Positions 9,236 to 18,318 of a stretch of DNA of 38,987 nt are shown here, in pieces; the first letter of the stretch is position 1, and each line of letters begins with the position of its first letter. Source of the stretch: an uncultured Eubacteriales bacterium. GTDB taxonomy: Bacteria; Bacillota; Clostridia; Oscillospirales; Acutalibacteraceae. The position numbers were made by a program, and so were the translations under genes. The DNA lies in the NCBI GenBank assembly GCA_900316435.1, contig ONCY01000005.1, positions 1 through 38,987 of the forward strand, written 5' to 3'. Below the pieces are notes generated by a model, which was not told where the DNA came from, did not search any database, and saw only the letters and a program-made list of their open reading frames with translations.

Positions 9236-9412
9236 TTACTCCAGAATCTTACGGATATTTTTCTCGGCTTTTACTCGCGGAAGCATAACCTCATGGCCGC
9301 ATTGCTCGCATTTAAGCTTAAAGTCCATTCCCACGCGCAGCACCGAAAAGGTTTTGCAGCCGCAGGGATGCTGTTTCTTCATTTCAACTTTATCTCCCAC
9401 GCGAACAGTCAA
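9236..9412 (-). CDS. DUF951 small zinc-ribbon-like protein
   Basis: This roughly 58-residue protein contains the DUF951 signature: [12 protein letters not shown], then [19 protein letters not shown] and EVMLPR. The two CxC/CxxC-type cysteine pairs suggest a bound metal. Its molecular function is unknown. The start chosen is TTG at 9412, because GGGAG sits 8 bases upstream and the product then has the usual family length. In-frame GTG codons at 9421 and 9427 would add five residues but have no well-placed ribosome site. It leads the prfA operon, four bases upstream of prfA, behind a clear promoter. Confidence 0.85.
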   Translation of the reverse strand: MTVRVGDKVEMKKQHPCGCKTFSVLRVGMDFKLKCEQCGHEVMLPRVKAEKNIRKILE

Positions 9413-9442
9413 GGTAATCACTCCCACAATTATTCAGTGTAT

Positions 9443-9471
9443 ATTATACTACAATTATTTCCGTTGCGCAA
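9443..9471 (-). promoter_or_regulatory. Sigma-A-type promoter of the DUF951-prfA operon
   Basis: On the minus strand, TTGCGC (9471-9466) and TATAAT (9448-9443) are separated by exactly 17 bases. They lie about 30 bases upstream of the DUF951 start and directly behind the terminator of the carB-dapF operon. Confidence 0.75.
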
Positions 9472-9480
9472 GTTTCTGAT

Positions 9481-9516
9481 AAAAATAAACAGGAACATGC
9501 TTTCACACGTTCCTGT
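9481..9516 (-). terminator. Rho-independent terminator after carB-dapF
   Basis: An 11-bp stem (arms 9489-9499 and 9506-9516, with one G-U pair) and a six-base loop are followed on the minus strand by TTTATTTTT. It lies 27 bases past the carB-dapF stop codon. Confidence 0.88.
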
Positions 9517-9543
9517 CAGTGATTTTATAAAGATAAACCCGAA

Positions 9544-12500
9544 TCAAACTTCAACTTCGCCTTCAAATACTTTTTCGGCGTTGCCTGTCATATAAACGGT
9601 TTCATCAGTGTAGTTGATTATTAGGTCGCCGCCGATAAGCTTAACCTTAATGTCCTCTCCCTTTTTGCAGTAACCGTTTTCAACGGCTGCTACAGCAGCG
9701 GCGCAAGCGCCTGTTCCGCACGCCCATGTTTCACCTGAGCCGCGCTCCCACACACGCATTTTAATGGTGTGGTCGTCAAGAACCGTAACAAACTCGGTGT
9801 TTACTCTCTCGGGGAACATCGGGTCAAACTCAAACTCGGGGCCTACCTTTTCAATGTCGATACGGTCGATATCGTCGCGGAATACAACACAGTGAGGATT
9901 ACCCATTGATACGCAGGTAATGTTATAATCGTTGCCCGCGATAGTAACGGGACGGTTTACAACCTTGTCGCCGTCAAGAGCTACCGGAACCTCGGGAGGA
10001 TTGAGAATAGCCTTGCCCATATCAACGCGAAGAGTTGTTACCTCGCCGTCGGTTGTATAAGCCTTGAGCTTCTTGATACCGCTGAGGGTTTCGATTGTTA
10101 TCTCTTTCTTCTCGTTGTAATCAACCATGCCGTGGTCATAGAGGAACTTGCCTACGCAGCGGATTCCGTTGCCGCACATCTTGCCCTCTGAACCGTCGCG
10201 GTTGTACATCTTCATCTGAGCGTCGGCAACCTTTGACGGAGCAACCAGAATTACGCCGTCGGCGCCTACGCCAAAGTGACGGTCGCTTAGGCGAACAGCT
10301 AAAGCCTCGGGATTATTAATCCACTGCTCAAAGGTTGAGAAGTAGATGTAGTCGTTGCCTATGCCCTGCATCTTTGTAAAGCGGAGCTTTGCCTTGGTCT
10401 CGCGCATATTATTGATGTCAACAAGCTCCGTGCTGTGCTGTGAATAACGGCTCTTAAGGCAATCGGCAAGCGCGTTTGCGGTGTCAAGCGATGTAAGGCA
10501 GGGAATGTTGCGTTCAACGGTTTTCCTTCTGATTTTAACCGAGTCACGCGACGGTATTCTGCCCTTTGCGGAGGTTGAAATCACATACTGGATTTTGCCC
10601 GACTCTATGAGCGTGAGGGTATTGTGACCGGATTCGCTCTCGTGAATCTTCTTGACAGCAACAGCTTCAATACCGTACTTGTCAAGTACAGCCGCAGTGC
10701 CGTGAGTGGCGTAAATCTTGAAGCCGAGATCGGCGTATTTCTTTGCGATTTCGCCGATTTCTGACTTGTCGGAATCACGTACGGTAATAAAGATACCGCC
10801 CTTTTTCTTCATCTTGTAGCCCGCCGCTATAAGTCCCTTGTAAAGAGCCTCTTCAAGAGTGCTTGCAATACCGAGGACTTCGCCTGTGGACTTCATTTCG
10901 GGTCCGAGGTGGTTATCAACATTGATAAGCTTTTCGAAGCTGAATACGGGAACCTTAACGGCAATATATGCGCTCTTTCTGTAAAGGCCTGTACCGTAGC
11001 CCATGTCTTTAAGCTTTTCACCGAGCATAGCGCGGGTTGCCAAATCAACCATGGGAACACCCGTAACCTTTGAGATGTAGGGAATTGTACGCGAAGAACG
11101 CGGATTAACCTCGATTACATAAAGCTCGTTTTCATAAATGAGGTACTGAATGTTTACAAGACCTTTAGTTTTAAGCTCGATTGCGAGGTTGCGTGAGCTC
11201 TCAACGATGATCTTTGTCATTTCATCGGAGATATTCCAAGCGGGATAAACAGCGATAGAGTCACCAGAGTGAACGCCCGCGCGCTCAACATGCTCCATGA
11301 TACCGGGAATCAAAATGTCCTCTCCGTCACAGATAGCGTCGACCTCAATCTCGGTACCCTGTAAGTATTTATCGATAAGAATCGGATTTTCAATGTTCTG
11401 AGCAAGGATAATCGCCATGTACTCGCGCACGTCGTCCTCGTTGAAGGCGATAATCATGTTCTGACCGCCGAGAACGTATGACGGACGGAGCAGAACGGGA
11501 TAACCGATTTTATCGGCAACGTCAAGAGCTTCCTCGGTAGTCATAACGGTTACGCCGCGAGGACGCTTGATATGGTACTTTTCAAGAAGCTCGTCAAAGC
11601 GTTCTCTGTCCTCTGCCATGTCAATTGCGTCATAGCCTGTGCCGAGGATATTTACGCCGTTGTCACTCATGAATTTTGTGAGCTTGATAGCGGTCTGGCC
11701 GCCGAACGCAACAACAACGCCGTAGGGCTTTTCGGTATTGATAATACCCATTACGTCCTCGTTAGTGAGCGGCTCAAAGTAAAGTCTGTCGGCGGTGTCA
11801 AAGTCGGTGGATACGGTTTCGGGGTTGTTGTTTACGATTACAACGTCAAAGCCTGCCTGCTTAAGTGCCCAAACGCAGTGAACGGAAGCGTAGTCAAACT
11901 CGATACCCTGTCCGATACGGATAGGGCCTGAACCGAATACGATGATGGTTTTTTTATCGCTGTTTTTGTTAGCGATAAACTGCGCCGCCTCGTTCTCGTT
12001 ATCGAATGTAGAATAGAAGTATGGTGTTTGAGCCTCAAACTCTGCCGCGCAGGTATCAACCATTTTATATACGGGCACAAGCGGATTCTGAATCTGACAG
12101 CCGCTCATTTCCTCTATAGTCTTGTCAAGGAAGCCCGTTTTCTTTGCGCGGACATAAAGCTCATCACTGAGCTTTCCGCTCTTTAATTCGTTGGAAACAT
12201 TAATGATATTTTTGAGCTTTGAGAGGAACCACTCGTCAATCATGGTAATCTCATGGATCTGCTCAACAGTTACGCCGCGCTTAAGAGCTTCATAAATGCA
12301 GAAAATTCTTCTATCATCGCAAACGCTGAGCTGTTCAATAAGAGAAGCCTTTGTCATAGCCTCAAACTCTTTGTCGTCGAGAGTGTTGTGAGAGATTTCG
12401 GCGCCGCGGACAGCCTTCATAATAGCTTGCTCAAAGGTAGGAGCAATAGCCATTACCTCGCCTGTCGCCTTCATCTGTGTGCCCAGATTGCGCTTTGCGT

Positions 12501-13599
12501 AAACAAATTTATCAAACGGCCACTTCGGGAACTTAACGACTACATAGTCGATAGCGGGCTCGAAGCAGGCATATGTAGTACCTGTAACGGCGTTCTTGAT
12601 CTCGCTGAGGGTAAAGCCTATAGCGATTTTAGCCGCAACCTTAGCTATGGGATAGCCCGTAGCCTTTGACGCGAGCGCGGAAGAACGCGATACACGCGGG
12701 TTGACCTCGATTACGGCGTATTCGAAGGTCTCGGGGTCGAGCGCGAACTGGCAGTTACAGCCGCCCTCCACCTTAAGAGCGGAGATAATATTGAGCGCCG
12801 CGCTTCTGAGCATCTGGTATTCCTTGTCGGAAAGAGTTACGGTAGGAGCGATAACGATAGAGTCGCCGGTGTGAACGCCTACCGGGTCAAAGTTTTCCAT
12901 TGAGCAGATGGTGATAACGTTGCCCTCGCTGTCGCGCATAACCTCAAACTCGATTTCCTTCCAGCCAGAGATACACTTCTCGACAAGAACCTGGGTAATC
13001 GGAGAAAGCTCAAGACCGTTGGAGGCGATCTCGATCAATTCCTCCTCGTTATAAACGATACCGCCGCCGGTGCCGCCGAGAGTAAACGCCGGACGGATAA
13101 TAACGGGGTATCCGATTTCATTTGTAAAGTCGATTGCGGACTGAACGTCGTTTACAACCTTTGACGGGATTACCGGCTCGCCGATAGACAGCATGGTATC
13201 TTTAAACATCTGTCTGTCCTCGGCCTTATCGATAGTTTCGGGGTTAGCTCCCAAAAGCTTTACGCCGTACTCGTCAAGGAAGCCCTCCTTGGCAAGCTGC
13301 ATTGAAAGTGTAAGACCTGTCTGGCCGCCCAGTGTTGACAGCAAGCTGTCGGGGCGCTCTTTTTTGATAATACGCTTAACGGTTTCAAGCGTCAAAGGCT
13401 CGATATAAACCTTGTCTGCCATCGCGTTATCCGTCATGATAGTAGCAGGGTTTGAATTTACGAGGATAACCTCAAGGCCTTCCTCTTTAAGCGCGCGGCA
13501 CGCCTGTGTGCCTGCGTAGTCGAATTCGGCAGCCTGTCCGATAACAATCGGGCCCGAGCCGATAACCATTACTCTTTTAATGTCCTTTTTCAGTGGCAT
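9544..13599 (-). CDS. Fusion of carbamoyl-phosphate synthase large subunit and diaminopimelate epimerase
   Basis: A single uninterrupted frame encodes 1351 residues. Residues 1 to about 1065 are a complete CarB, with two tandem ATP-grasp halves (VIGSGPIVIGQAAEFDYAGTQ at the start and VFGSGPIRIGQGIEFDYAS at the second half) and a C-terminal methylglyoxal-synthase-like allosteric domain. CarB joins ammonia from CarA with bicarbonate and two ATP to give carbamoyl phosphate for pyrimidines and arginine. Residues about 1073-1351 are a complete DapF, which epimerises LL- to meso-diaminopimelate. Both active-site cysteines are present (MCGNGIR near 1142, ACGTGAC near 1294). A Met at 1065 could once have been the dapF start, but no ribosome site precedes it. 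carA lies 75 bases upstream. Domain identities are very clear; whether the polypeptide is processed is unknown. Confidence 0.96.
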   Translation of the reverse strand: MPLKKDIKRVMVIGSGPIVIGQAAEFDYAGTQACRALKEEGLEVILVNSNPATIMTDNAMADKVYIEPLTLETVKRIIKKERPDSLLSTLGGQTGLTLSMQLAKEGFLDEYGVKLLGANPETIDKAEDRQMFKDTMLSIGEPVIPSKVVNDVQSAIDFTNEIGYPVIIRPAFTLGGTGGGIVYNEEELIEIASNGLELSPITQVLVEKCISGWKEIEFEVMRDSEGNVITICSMENFDPVGVHTGDSIVIAPTVTLSDKEYQMLRSAALNIISALKVEGGCNCQFALDPETFEYAVIEVNPRVSRSSALASKATGYPIAKVAAKIAIGFTLSEIKNAVTGTTYACFEPAIDYVVVKFPKWPFDKFVYAKRNLGTQMKATGEVMAIAPTFEQAIMKAVRGAEISHNTLDDKEFEAMTKASLIEQLSVCDDRRIFCIYEALKRGVTVEQIHEITMIDEWFLSKLKNIINVSNELKSGKLSDELYVRAKKTGFLDKTIEEMSGCQIQNPLVPVYKMVDTCAAEFEAQTPYFYSTFDNENEAAQFIANKNSDKKTIIVFGSGPIRIGQGIEFDYASVHCVWALKQAGFDVVIVNNNPETVSTDFDTADRLYFEPLTNEDVMGIINTEKPYGVVVAFGGQTAIKLTKFMSDNGVNILGTGYDAIDMAEDRERFDELLEKYHIKRPRGVTVMTTEEALDVADKIGYPVLLRPSYVLGGQNMIIAFNEDDVREYMAIILAQNIENPILIDKYLQGTEIEVDAICDGEDILIPGIMEHVERAGVHSGDSIAVYPAWNISDEMTKIIVESSRNLAIELKTKGLVNIQYLIYENELYVIEVNPRSSRTIPYISKVTGVPMVDLATRAMLGEKLKDMGYGTGLYRKSAYIAVKVPVFSFEKLINVDNHLGPEMKSTGEVLGIASTLEEALYKGLIAAGYKMKKKGGIFITVRDSDKSEIGEIAKKYADLGFKIYATHGTAAVLDKYGIEAVAVKKIHESESGHNTLTLIESGKIQYVISTSAKGRIPSRDSVKIRRKTVERNIPCLTSLDTANALADCLKSRYSQHSTELVDINNMRETKAKLRFTKMQGIGNDYIYFSTFEQWINNPEALAVRLSDRHFGVGADGVILVAPSKVADAQMKMYNRDGSEGKMCGNGIRCVGKFLYDHGMVDYNEKKEITIETLSGIKKLKAYTTDGEVTTLRVDMGKAILNPPEVPVALDGDKVVNRPVTIAGNDYNITCVSMGNPHCVVFRDDIDRIDIEKVGPEFEFDPMFPERVNTEFVTVLDDHTIKMRVWERGSGETWACGTGACAAAVAAVENGYCKKGEDIKVKLIGGDLIINYTDETVYMTGNAEKVFEGEVEV

Positions 13600-13635
13600 A
13601 AAATCAATCCTTTATCTAAGAGTTGAAGAATAATT

Positions 13636-13656
13636 GTTGATAGTAGTTATATCAAC
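13636..13656 (-). other. Intercistronic hairpin between carA and carB-dapF
   Basis: GTTGATA and TATCAAC form a perfect 7-bp stem around a seven-base loop in the 75-base gap between carA and carB-dapF. No T-run follows, so it is not a terminator. It may be an RNA processing or stability element, or it may have arisen by chance. Confidence 0.35.
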
Positions 13657-13674
13657 CTTGCGTATAATTAAAGA

Positions 13675-14766
13675 TTATTGCTCGTTTGCTTTGTTCTTGT
13701 CAATCATCGCGATAAAGCGATCAAACAGGAACGAGGTTTCCTGCGGGCCGCCGCAGGCTTCGGGATGGAACTGAACCGAGAAAGCGGGCATATTGGTATA
13801 GTCAACGCCCTCGCAGGTTCCGTCATTGCCGTTAACAAAGCTTACGACAGCGCCCTCGGGAAGGCTGTCGGATACAACAGCGTAGCCATGGTTCTGAGAT
13901 GTGATGAATACGCGTCCCGTTGCAAGCTCTTTGGCAGGCTGGTTAGCGCCGCGATGACCGTAATGAAGCTTTTCGGTCTTTCCGCCCTGAGCAAGCGCTA
14001 AAAGCTGATGACCGAGGCAGATACCGAACATCGGGATCTTCTTTTCGGTAAGCTTTTTAATCTCCTCAATAACTCCTACATTCTCCGCGGGGTCTCCGGG
14101 GCCGTTTGACAGCATGATGCCGTCGGGGTTGAGCGCCAGAATTTCCTCCGCGGTTGTATGCGCAGGTACAACGGTAAGCTTGCAGTTGCGCTTTTGAAGC
14201 TCGCGACCGATATTGTGTTTTGCGCCGAAGTCCATAAGAACTACGTTGTATTTATCATTGTCGCCGGTAAACACCTCAACCTCCTGAGAGGTAGTGCTTT
14301 CAACAGCGTCAACGATTTTATAATTTTTCAGCTCCTCAAGCTCAGCTTCCGTAACCTCGGAAGTGTACTTGATTTTGCAGTTGAGAACACCGTACTCACG
14401 CACAATGCGAGTAAGCGCGCGGGTGTCGATTCCGCAGATGCCGGGAACACCCTTTTCTCTTAAAAAGGTGTCAAGATCACCCTCGCAACGGAAATTGGAA
14501 GGAGCTTGGCACCATTCTCTAACAATATACCCCTTCAATTCGGGAGAACTGGTTTCAAAATCGGCGGGAATAACGCCATAATTGCCAATAAGCGGGAATG
14601 TCTGAAGAACTACCTGACCATAATAGCTGGGGTCGGTAAGTGTCTCAAGATAGCCTGTCATCGCGGTTGTGAAAACAAGCTCTCCCGTGGTCTCTTTTTC
14701 GGCTCCAAAGGCCTTGCCCTCAAAAACGGTTCCGTTTTCAAGAATCAAATAAGCGGTCTTGTCCAT
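13675..14766 (-). CDS. carA: Carbamoyl-phosphate synthase small subunit (glutamine amidotransferase)
   Basis: CarA hydrolyses glutamine and channels ammonia to CarB. The 363-residue protein has the CarA-specific N-terminal domain (LILENGTVFEGKAFGA, TGYLETLTDPSYYGQ) and a C-terminal class I amidotransferase domain with the nucleophile Cys in FGICLGHQLLALA and the catalytic His/Glu in FSVQFHPEA. The length is normal. AAAGGAGAG precedes the ATG. It sits 43 bases downstream of the ANTAR regulator gene and 75 bases upstream of the carB-dapF fusion, so the three are probably co-transcribed. Confidence 0.96.
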   Translation of the reverse strand: MDKTAYLILENGTVFEGKAFGAEKETTGELVFTTAMTGYLETLTDPSYYGQVVLQTFPLIGNYGVIPADFETSSPELKGYIVREWCQAPSNFRCEGDLDTFLREKGVPGICGIDTRALTRIVREYGVLNCKIKYTSEVTEAELEELKNYKIVDAVESTTSQEVEVFTGDNDKYNVVLMDFGAKHNIGRELQKRNCKLTVVPAHTTAEEILALNPDGIMLSNGPGDPAENVGVIEEIKKLTEKKIPMFGICLGHQLLALAQGGKTEKLHYGHRGANQPAKELATGRVFITSQNHGYAVVSDSLPEGAVVSFVNGNDGTCEGVDYTNMPAFSVQFHPEACGGPQETSFLFDRFIAMIDKNKANEQ

Positions 14767-14809
14767 GTTTTCTCTCCTTTTATATTACGCCCAAAGGCGC
14801 AGTATGATT

Positions 14810-15388
14810 TTAATAAGGTGTGTTTTGGTATGTCTGGATTACCTGCTTGGCAACCTCTACCCTGCTGACGCGCAAATCCATCGCGCGCTTTTCAATGTAG
14901 CGGTGCGCCTGCGACTCGCTCATATTAAGGCAGGTTACAAGCAGAAGCTTTGCCCTGTCTACAAGCTTGATGTCCTCAACCATCGTTTTAAGCTTTTGGT
15001 TCTCACGCTCTATGTTAAGAATGCGCGTCCTAAAGCAGGCAGTAAATTGCAGGTAATGGTGAAAAAGATGTCTGTTGATCGGCTTGGCTATTACAAGCAC
15101 ACCATGCGGATTAAGCATATCGTTGACCTCGTCGGCGTTTTTTTGCGGAACAATAATAACAACGCCCGCCTTTGTTGTGTCGGCGAAGTAACAGCTGAGC
15201 TCAATTCCGTTTTCGTCGGCGAGAGGCGCGTTTATACAAATAAAATCGAATTCCTCACGCTCGGCGATTTCCTTTGCGTTGTAAGCGGTGTATGATACGG
15301 TTACAGGCTCAAAGCCCTCCTCTTTAAGCAGATTCTCCAGAGAAGCCTTGCTGTGTAGAGAGGACGATATCAATAATGTTCTTTTCAT
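14810..15388 (-). CDS. ANTAR-domain response regulator (putative RNA-binding antiterminator)
   Basis: This protein of about 192 residues has an N-terminal receiver-like domain (about 1-120) and a C-terminal ANTAR domain (about 130-185: VDRAKLLLVTCLNMSESQAHRYIEKRAMDLRVSRVEVA), preceded by a helical linker rich in E, N and K. ANTAR proteins bind short RNA hairpins with A1/G4 hexaloops and prevent transcription termination. The receiver lacks an obvious phospho-Asp context: INAPLADENG replaces the usual DxxMPxxxG. Signalling may therefore not be conventional phosphorylation. ATG at 15388 is preferred to an in-frame GTG two codons earlier. Its place between glnN and carA suggests control of glutamine-related nitrogen metabolism, which is inference. 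Confidence 0.85.
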   Translation of the reverse strand: MKRTLLISSSLHSKASLENLLKEEGFEPVTVSYTAYNAKEIAEREEFDFICINAPLADENGIELSCYFADTTKAGVVIIVPQKNADEVNDMLNPHGVLVIAKPINRHLFHHYLQFTACFRTRILNIERENQKLKTMVEDIKLVDRAKLLLVTCLNMSESQAHRYIEKRAMDLRVSRVEVAKQVIQTYQNTPY

Positions 15389-15497
15389 AAACACACCGCC
15401 GCATAGTCTTTTTTCAACATATTATTTTACCAGTTTTTTTATTGCTGTAATTTACTTTATGGAAAAAAGAAAAATTTAGTGAGATTGCAGCACACAG

Positions 15498-15545
15498 AAA
15501 AACGAGGTCTGTTCGGAAGGCAAAAGCCTCCCAAACGGCCTCGTT
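15498..15545 (-). terminator. Rho-independent terminator after glnN
   Basis: A long interrupted inverted repeat spans 15501-15545: AACGAGG and GGGAGGC pair with CCTCGTT and GCCTTCC around a TTTT loop. It is followed on the minus strand by five T. It starts nine bases past the glnN stop and separates glnN from the ANTAR-car genes. Confidence 0.85.
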
Positions 15546-15553
15546 AATGTTAA

Positions 15554-17647
15554 TTATACGCTGAACAACAGCTCGCTGTATGACGGGTACGGCCAGAAGT
15601 CGGCTGGAGTTTCGGTTTCCATGCTGTCGCCGATAGCGCGCAGCTCCTGCATTTTGGCAAACACCTCGTCGCGGAAGTATTTAGCGCGGTCAAGAATGTC
15701 GCTCTTATGCTCAGCGGCACCCAAAACTGCGTCCTCGAGCTCATCGGTAGTCACTGCAAAGCACTCAAGCTTATTTGAAAGACTTGTAAGCAGGTTGACC
15801 TCATAGCCTGTAGGAATCGCCTCTGAAAGCGCTCTCTTGGCAAGGGCGGTTTCGGTAAGCTCACGCACATAAGAAGATACCGCAGGAGCGATTTTCTTCT
15901 TAGCCATGTCGATCATTGTAAGAGCTTCAATATTGATCTGCTTGCAGTAGGTTTCAAGCTCGATTTCATAGCGGGCACGATATTCAGCTTCGGTCACGAT
16001 TTTGTTCTTTACAAACAGCTCAACATTTTTTCTGTCCATAAAGTGGCTGAATGCCTCGGGCATTGACTTGAGGTTAAGCAGCCCGCGCTTCTTTGCCTCG
16101 GCAACCCACTCGTCGGTGTAGTTATCGCCATTGAAAATAATACGCTGATGCTCTTTTAATACATTTTTAACAAGAGATTTTACCGCTGCAATAATATCGT
16201 CAGAACCCTTAAGCTCAACATAAAACTGGCTGAACTGCTCGGCAACCATTGTGTTGAGCATATAGTTGGGGCAGCCGATGTTGAGAGCCGAGCCGAGGGC
16301 GCGGAACTCGAACTTGTTGCCCGTAAAAGCAAACGGAGAGGTGCGGTTGCGGTCGGAGGTGTCCTTTTTGAAGTCGGCCAAAACATCGACGCCTGTTTCC
16401 ATCTTCTCCTTGCCGTGACTTACGTATTCCTCGCCGTTGATTATGGAATCCACCAGCTCGCCGAGGTCGTCGCCGAGATACATGGATATGATCGTAGGCG
16501 GCGCTTCATGGCCGCCCAAACGGCAGTCGTTGCCTGCGGTCGCGACGGTCGCGCGGAGCAGATCCTGATATTCGTCGACCGCCTTGACGACAGCCGCCAA
16601 AAACAGCTGGAACTGATAGTTTGTTTCGGGATGCTTGCCGGGCGAAAGCAGGTTTTCGCCGGTGTTTGAGGACAGCGACCAGTTGTTGTGCTTACCTGAG
16701 CCGCTCACGCCCGCAAAGGGCTTTTCGTGAAGCAGGCAGACAAGGCCGTGCTTTTCGGCGATCTTTTTCATCATCTCCATCGTCAGCTCGTTGTGGTCGT
16801 TGGCGATGTTTGATGTAGTGAAAATAGGAGCAAGCTCATGCTGAGATGGAGCAACCTCGTTGTGCTTTGTCTTTGCAAGTACGCCGAGCTTCCAAAGCTC
16901 CTCGTCAAGATCCTTCATATAAGCCGCAACGCGGGTTTTTATTGAACCGAAATAGTGGTCGTCAAGCTCCTGTCCCTTAGGTGCCTTTGCCCCGAAAAGG
17001 GTTCTGCCCGTGAGCATTAAGTCCTCACGCTGCTCGTAAAGGTCTTTGTCGATAAGAAAATACTCCTGCTCGGGTCCGACAGTAGTGATAACGCGGGTAA
17101 CATCGGTTTTGCCCAAAAGGTGAAGGATCTTTACAGCCTCGCTGCTCAGTCTTTCCATAGAGCGCAGCAATGGGGTCTTTTTATCAAGCACCTCGCCCGT
17201 ATAAGAACAGAAAGCCGTGGGAATATAGAGCGAACCATCCTTAACAAAGGCAGGTGAAGTAGGGTCCCATGTTGTATAGCCGCGCGCTTCAAATGTTGCT
17301 CGGATTCCTCCGCTTGGAAAAGACGAAGCGTCGGGCTCGCCTTTGATGAGCTCCTTGCCCGAGAACTCCATGATAACCTGGCCGTCGCCGTTAGGAGCGA
17401 TAAAGCTGTCGTGCTTCTCGGCGGTAACCCCTGTCATAGGCTGGAACCAGTGGGTGTAGTGCGTGCAGCCCATCTCAATAGCCCAGTCCTTCATTGCCGC
17501 AGCAACTACGTTTGCCACGCTGATATCAAGCGGCTCGCCGTCACTTATAGTTTTTTTGAGCGCTTTGTAGGTCGATTTTGGCAGTCTTTCCTGCATTTTT
17601 TTGTCATTAAATACATTGCAGCCAAACATTTCGGGTACCTTTGACAT
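15554..17647 (-). CDS. glnN: Type III glutamine synthetase (GSIII)
   Basis: This 697-residue enzyme makes glutamine from glutamate, ammonia and ATP. Its length (far above the roughly 450 of GSI) and the segments [59 protein letters not shown] and [19 protein letters not shown] identify the GSIII family common in Bacteroides and Ruminococcus. The catalytic beta-grasp and barrel motifs are complete. It stands alone between its own promoter/leader and terminator. AGGAG precedes the ATG. The leader contains a terminator that overlaps a potential ANTAR-binding hairpin, and an ANTAR regulator is the next gene. Confidence 0.96.
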   Translation of the reverse strand: MSKVPEMFGCNVFNDKKMQERLPKSTYKALKKTISDGEPLDISVANVVAAAMKDWAIEMGCTHYTHWFQPMTGVTAEKHDSFIAPNGDGQVIMEFSGKELIKGEPDASSFPSGGIRATFEARGYTTWDPTSPAFVKDGSLYIPTAFCSYTGEVLDKKTPLLRSMERLSSEAVKILHLLGKTDVTRVITTVGPEQEYFLIDKDLYEQREDLMLTGRTLFGAKAPKGQELDDHYFGSIKTRVAAYMKDLDEELWKLGVLAKTKHNEVAPSQHELAPIFTTSNIANDHNELTMEMMKKIAEKHGLVCLLHEKPFAGVSGSGKHNNWSLSSNTGENLLSPGKHPETNYQFQLFLAAVVKAVDEYQDLLRATVATAGNDCRLGGHEAPPTIISMYLGDDLGELVDSIINGEEYVSHGKEKMETGVDVLADFKKDTSDRNRTSPFAFTGNKFEFRALGSALNIGCPNYMLNTMVAEQFSQFYVELKGSDDIIAAVKSLVKNVLKEHQRIIFNGDNYTDEWVAEAKKRGLLNLKSMPEAFSHFMDRKNVELFVKNKIVTEAEYRARYEIELETYCKQINIEALTMIDMAKKKIAPAVSSYVRELTETALAKRALSEAIPTGYEVNLLTSLSNKLECFAVTTDELEDAVLGAAEHKSDILDRAKYFRDEVFAKMQELRAIGDSMETETPADFWPYPSYSELLFSV

Positions 17648-17686
17648 AATAATTCTTCTCCTGTCGATATTTTTGTGAAACGTACA

Positions 17687-17728
17687 GAAAAACAGGCACT
17701 ACGGGTATCTTCCGCAGCGCCTTTGCTG
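17687..17728 (-). promoter_or_regulatory. Putative ANTAR-responsive antitermination leader of glnN
   Basis: On the minus strand, CAGC-AAAGGC-GCTG (17728-17715) forms a hairpin whose hexaloop has A at position 1 and G at position 4, the ANTAR recognition pattern. Its loop and 3' arm overlap the 5' arm of a second structure, a 10-bp stem (arms 17721-17712 and 17704-17695, two G-U pairs, seven-base loop) followed by TGTTTTT, which has the form of a rho-independent terminator. The two structures are mutually exclusive. Known ANTAR sites usually have two A1/G4 hairpins; only one is seen here. Whether the ANTAR protein binds is inference. Confidence 0.6.
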
Positions 17729-17739
17729 TCTTTGTATGT

Positions 17740-17768
17740 AGTATATGCGATTTTTACGTTTTTGTCAA
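17740..17768 (-). promoter_or_regulatory. Near-consensus sigma-A promoter of glnN
   Basis: TTGACA (17768-17763) and TATACT (17745-17740) are separated by 17 bases on the minus strand. The predicted transcript starts near 17733, immediately upstream of the hairpin/terminator leader, leaving an untranslated leader of about 85 bases. Confidence 0.8.
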
Positions 17769-17822
17769 TGCGTTTTTGACTAAAAGATTTTTTGGATTTT
17801 GAATGGATTTATATGCATTTTT

Positions 17823-18314
17823 TTAAAGTCCATTAAGGCGCGGCAGAATCATTTGCGCACACAATCCTGTAAACAGTCCCGCAAGACAGCCTGATACCAC
17901 CAAAAACGGATAATAAAGCAAAAGCGACTTTGTTTGAGTTACAATCAGAGCCGCCGCCATCTGACCGGTATTGTGAAGAAAGCCTCCGAATACGCTTGCA
18001 AGCCAAATATGCTTTTCGTCTATAATTCTTTTGAAAAAAATCATTCCCAACAGGCAAAGAAAACTTCCGCATGCGCTGTAAAAAAGCGCCATAATATTGC
18101 CGCTGAAAATCGAACCTAAAGTGATTCTCACTCCGACAATCATAGCGACCTCGTAAGCCTTATACCTGTAAACGGCGTAAACCGTTATTATATTCGCAAG
18201 CCCCAGCTTAATTCCGGGTATAGGAAATGGATTTGGAATTTGAAGCTCTACAATAAAAATAATCAATGCCGCGCCGGTGAGCATGCCGAGCCGCGCCAGT
18301 CTTTTTGCATCCAT
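17823..18314 (-). CDS. Gx transporter / heptaprenyl diphosphate synthase component I family membrane protein
   Basis: This protein of about 163 residues is highly hydrophobic, with five or six predicted membrane segments. It contains the family-typical GIKLGLANI, VGVRITLGSIFSGN and GGFLHNTGQMAAALIV. The family (Hpre_diP_synt_I / Gx transporter) is membrane-embedded and of uncertain activity, often found next to NusG-domain-II proteins and flavin-transfer or electron-transfer genes. The start is set at ATG 18314 because GGAG lies 7 bases upstream at the end of the previous gene. An in-frame ATG at 18377 would add a 21-residue extension inside that gene. The gene follows the NusG-domain-II gene by four bases, so the two form an operon. 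Confidence 0.85.
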   Translation of the reverse strand: MDAKRLARLGMLTGAALIIFIVELQIPNPFPIPGIKLGLANIITVYAVYRYKAYEVAMIVGVRITLGSIFSGNIMALFYSACGSFLCLLGMIFFKRIIDEKHIWLASVFGGFLHNTGQMAAALIVTQTKSLLLYYPFLVVSGCLAGLFTGLCAQMILPRLNGL

Positions 18315-18318
18315 ACAC

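Noticed and set aside
14783..14796. Small hairpin (CGCC-TTTG-GGCG) between the ANTAR gene and carA as a terminator or ANTAR site.
   Set aside because: The loop has four bases, there is no T-run, and the loop does not match A1/G4.
17695..17721. The glnN leader terminator as a second ANTAR A1/G4 hairpin.
   Set aside because: Its loop is seven bases (AAGATAC) and has no G at position 4, so only the upstream hairpin fits the ANTAR pattern.
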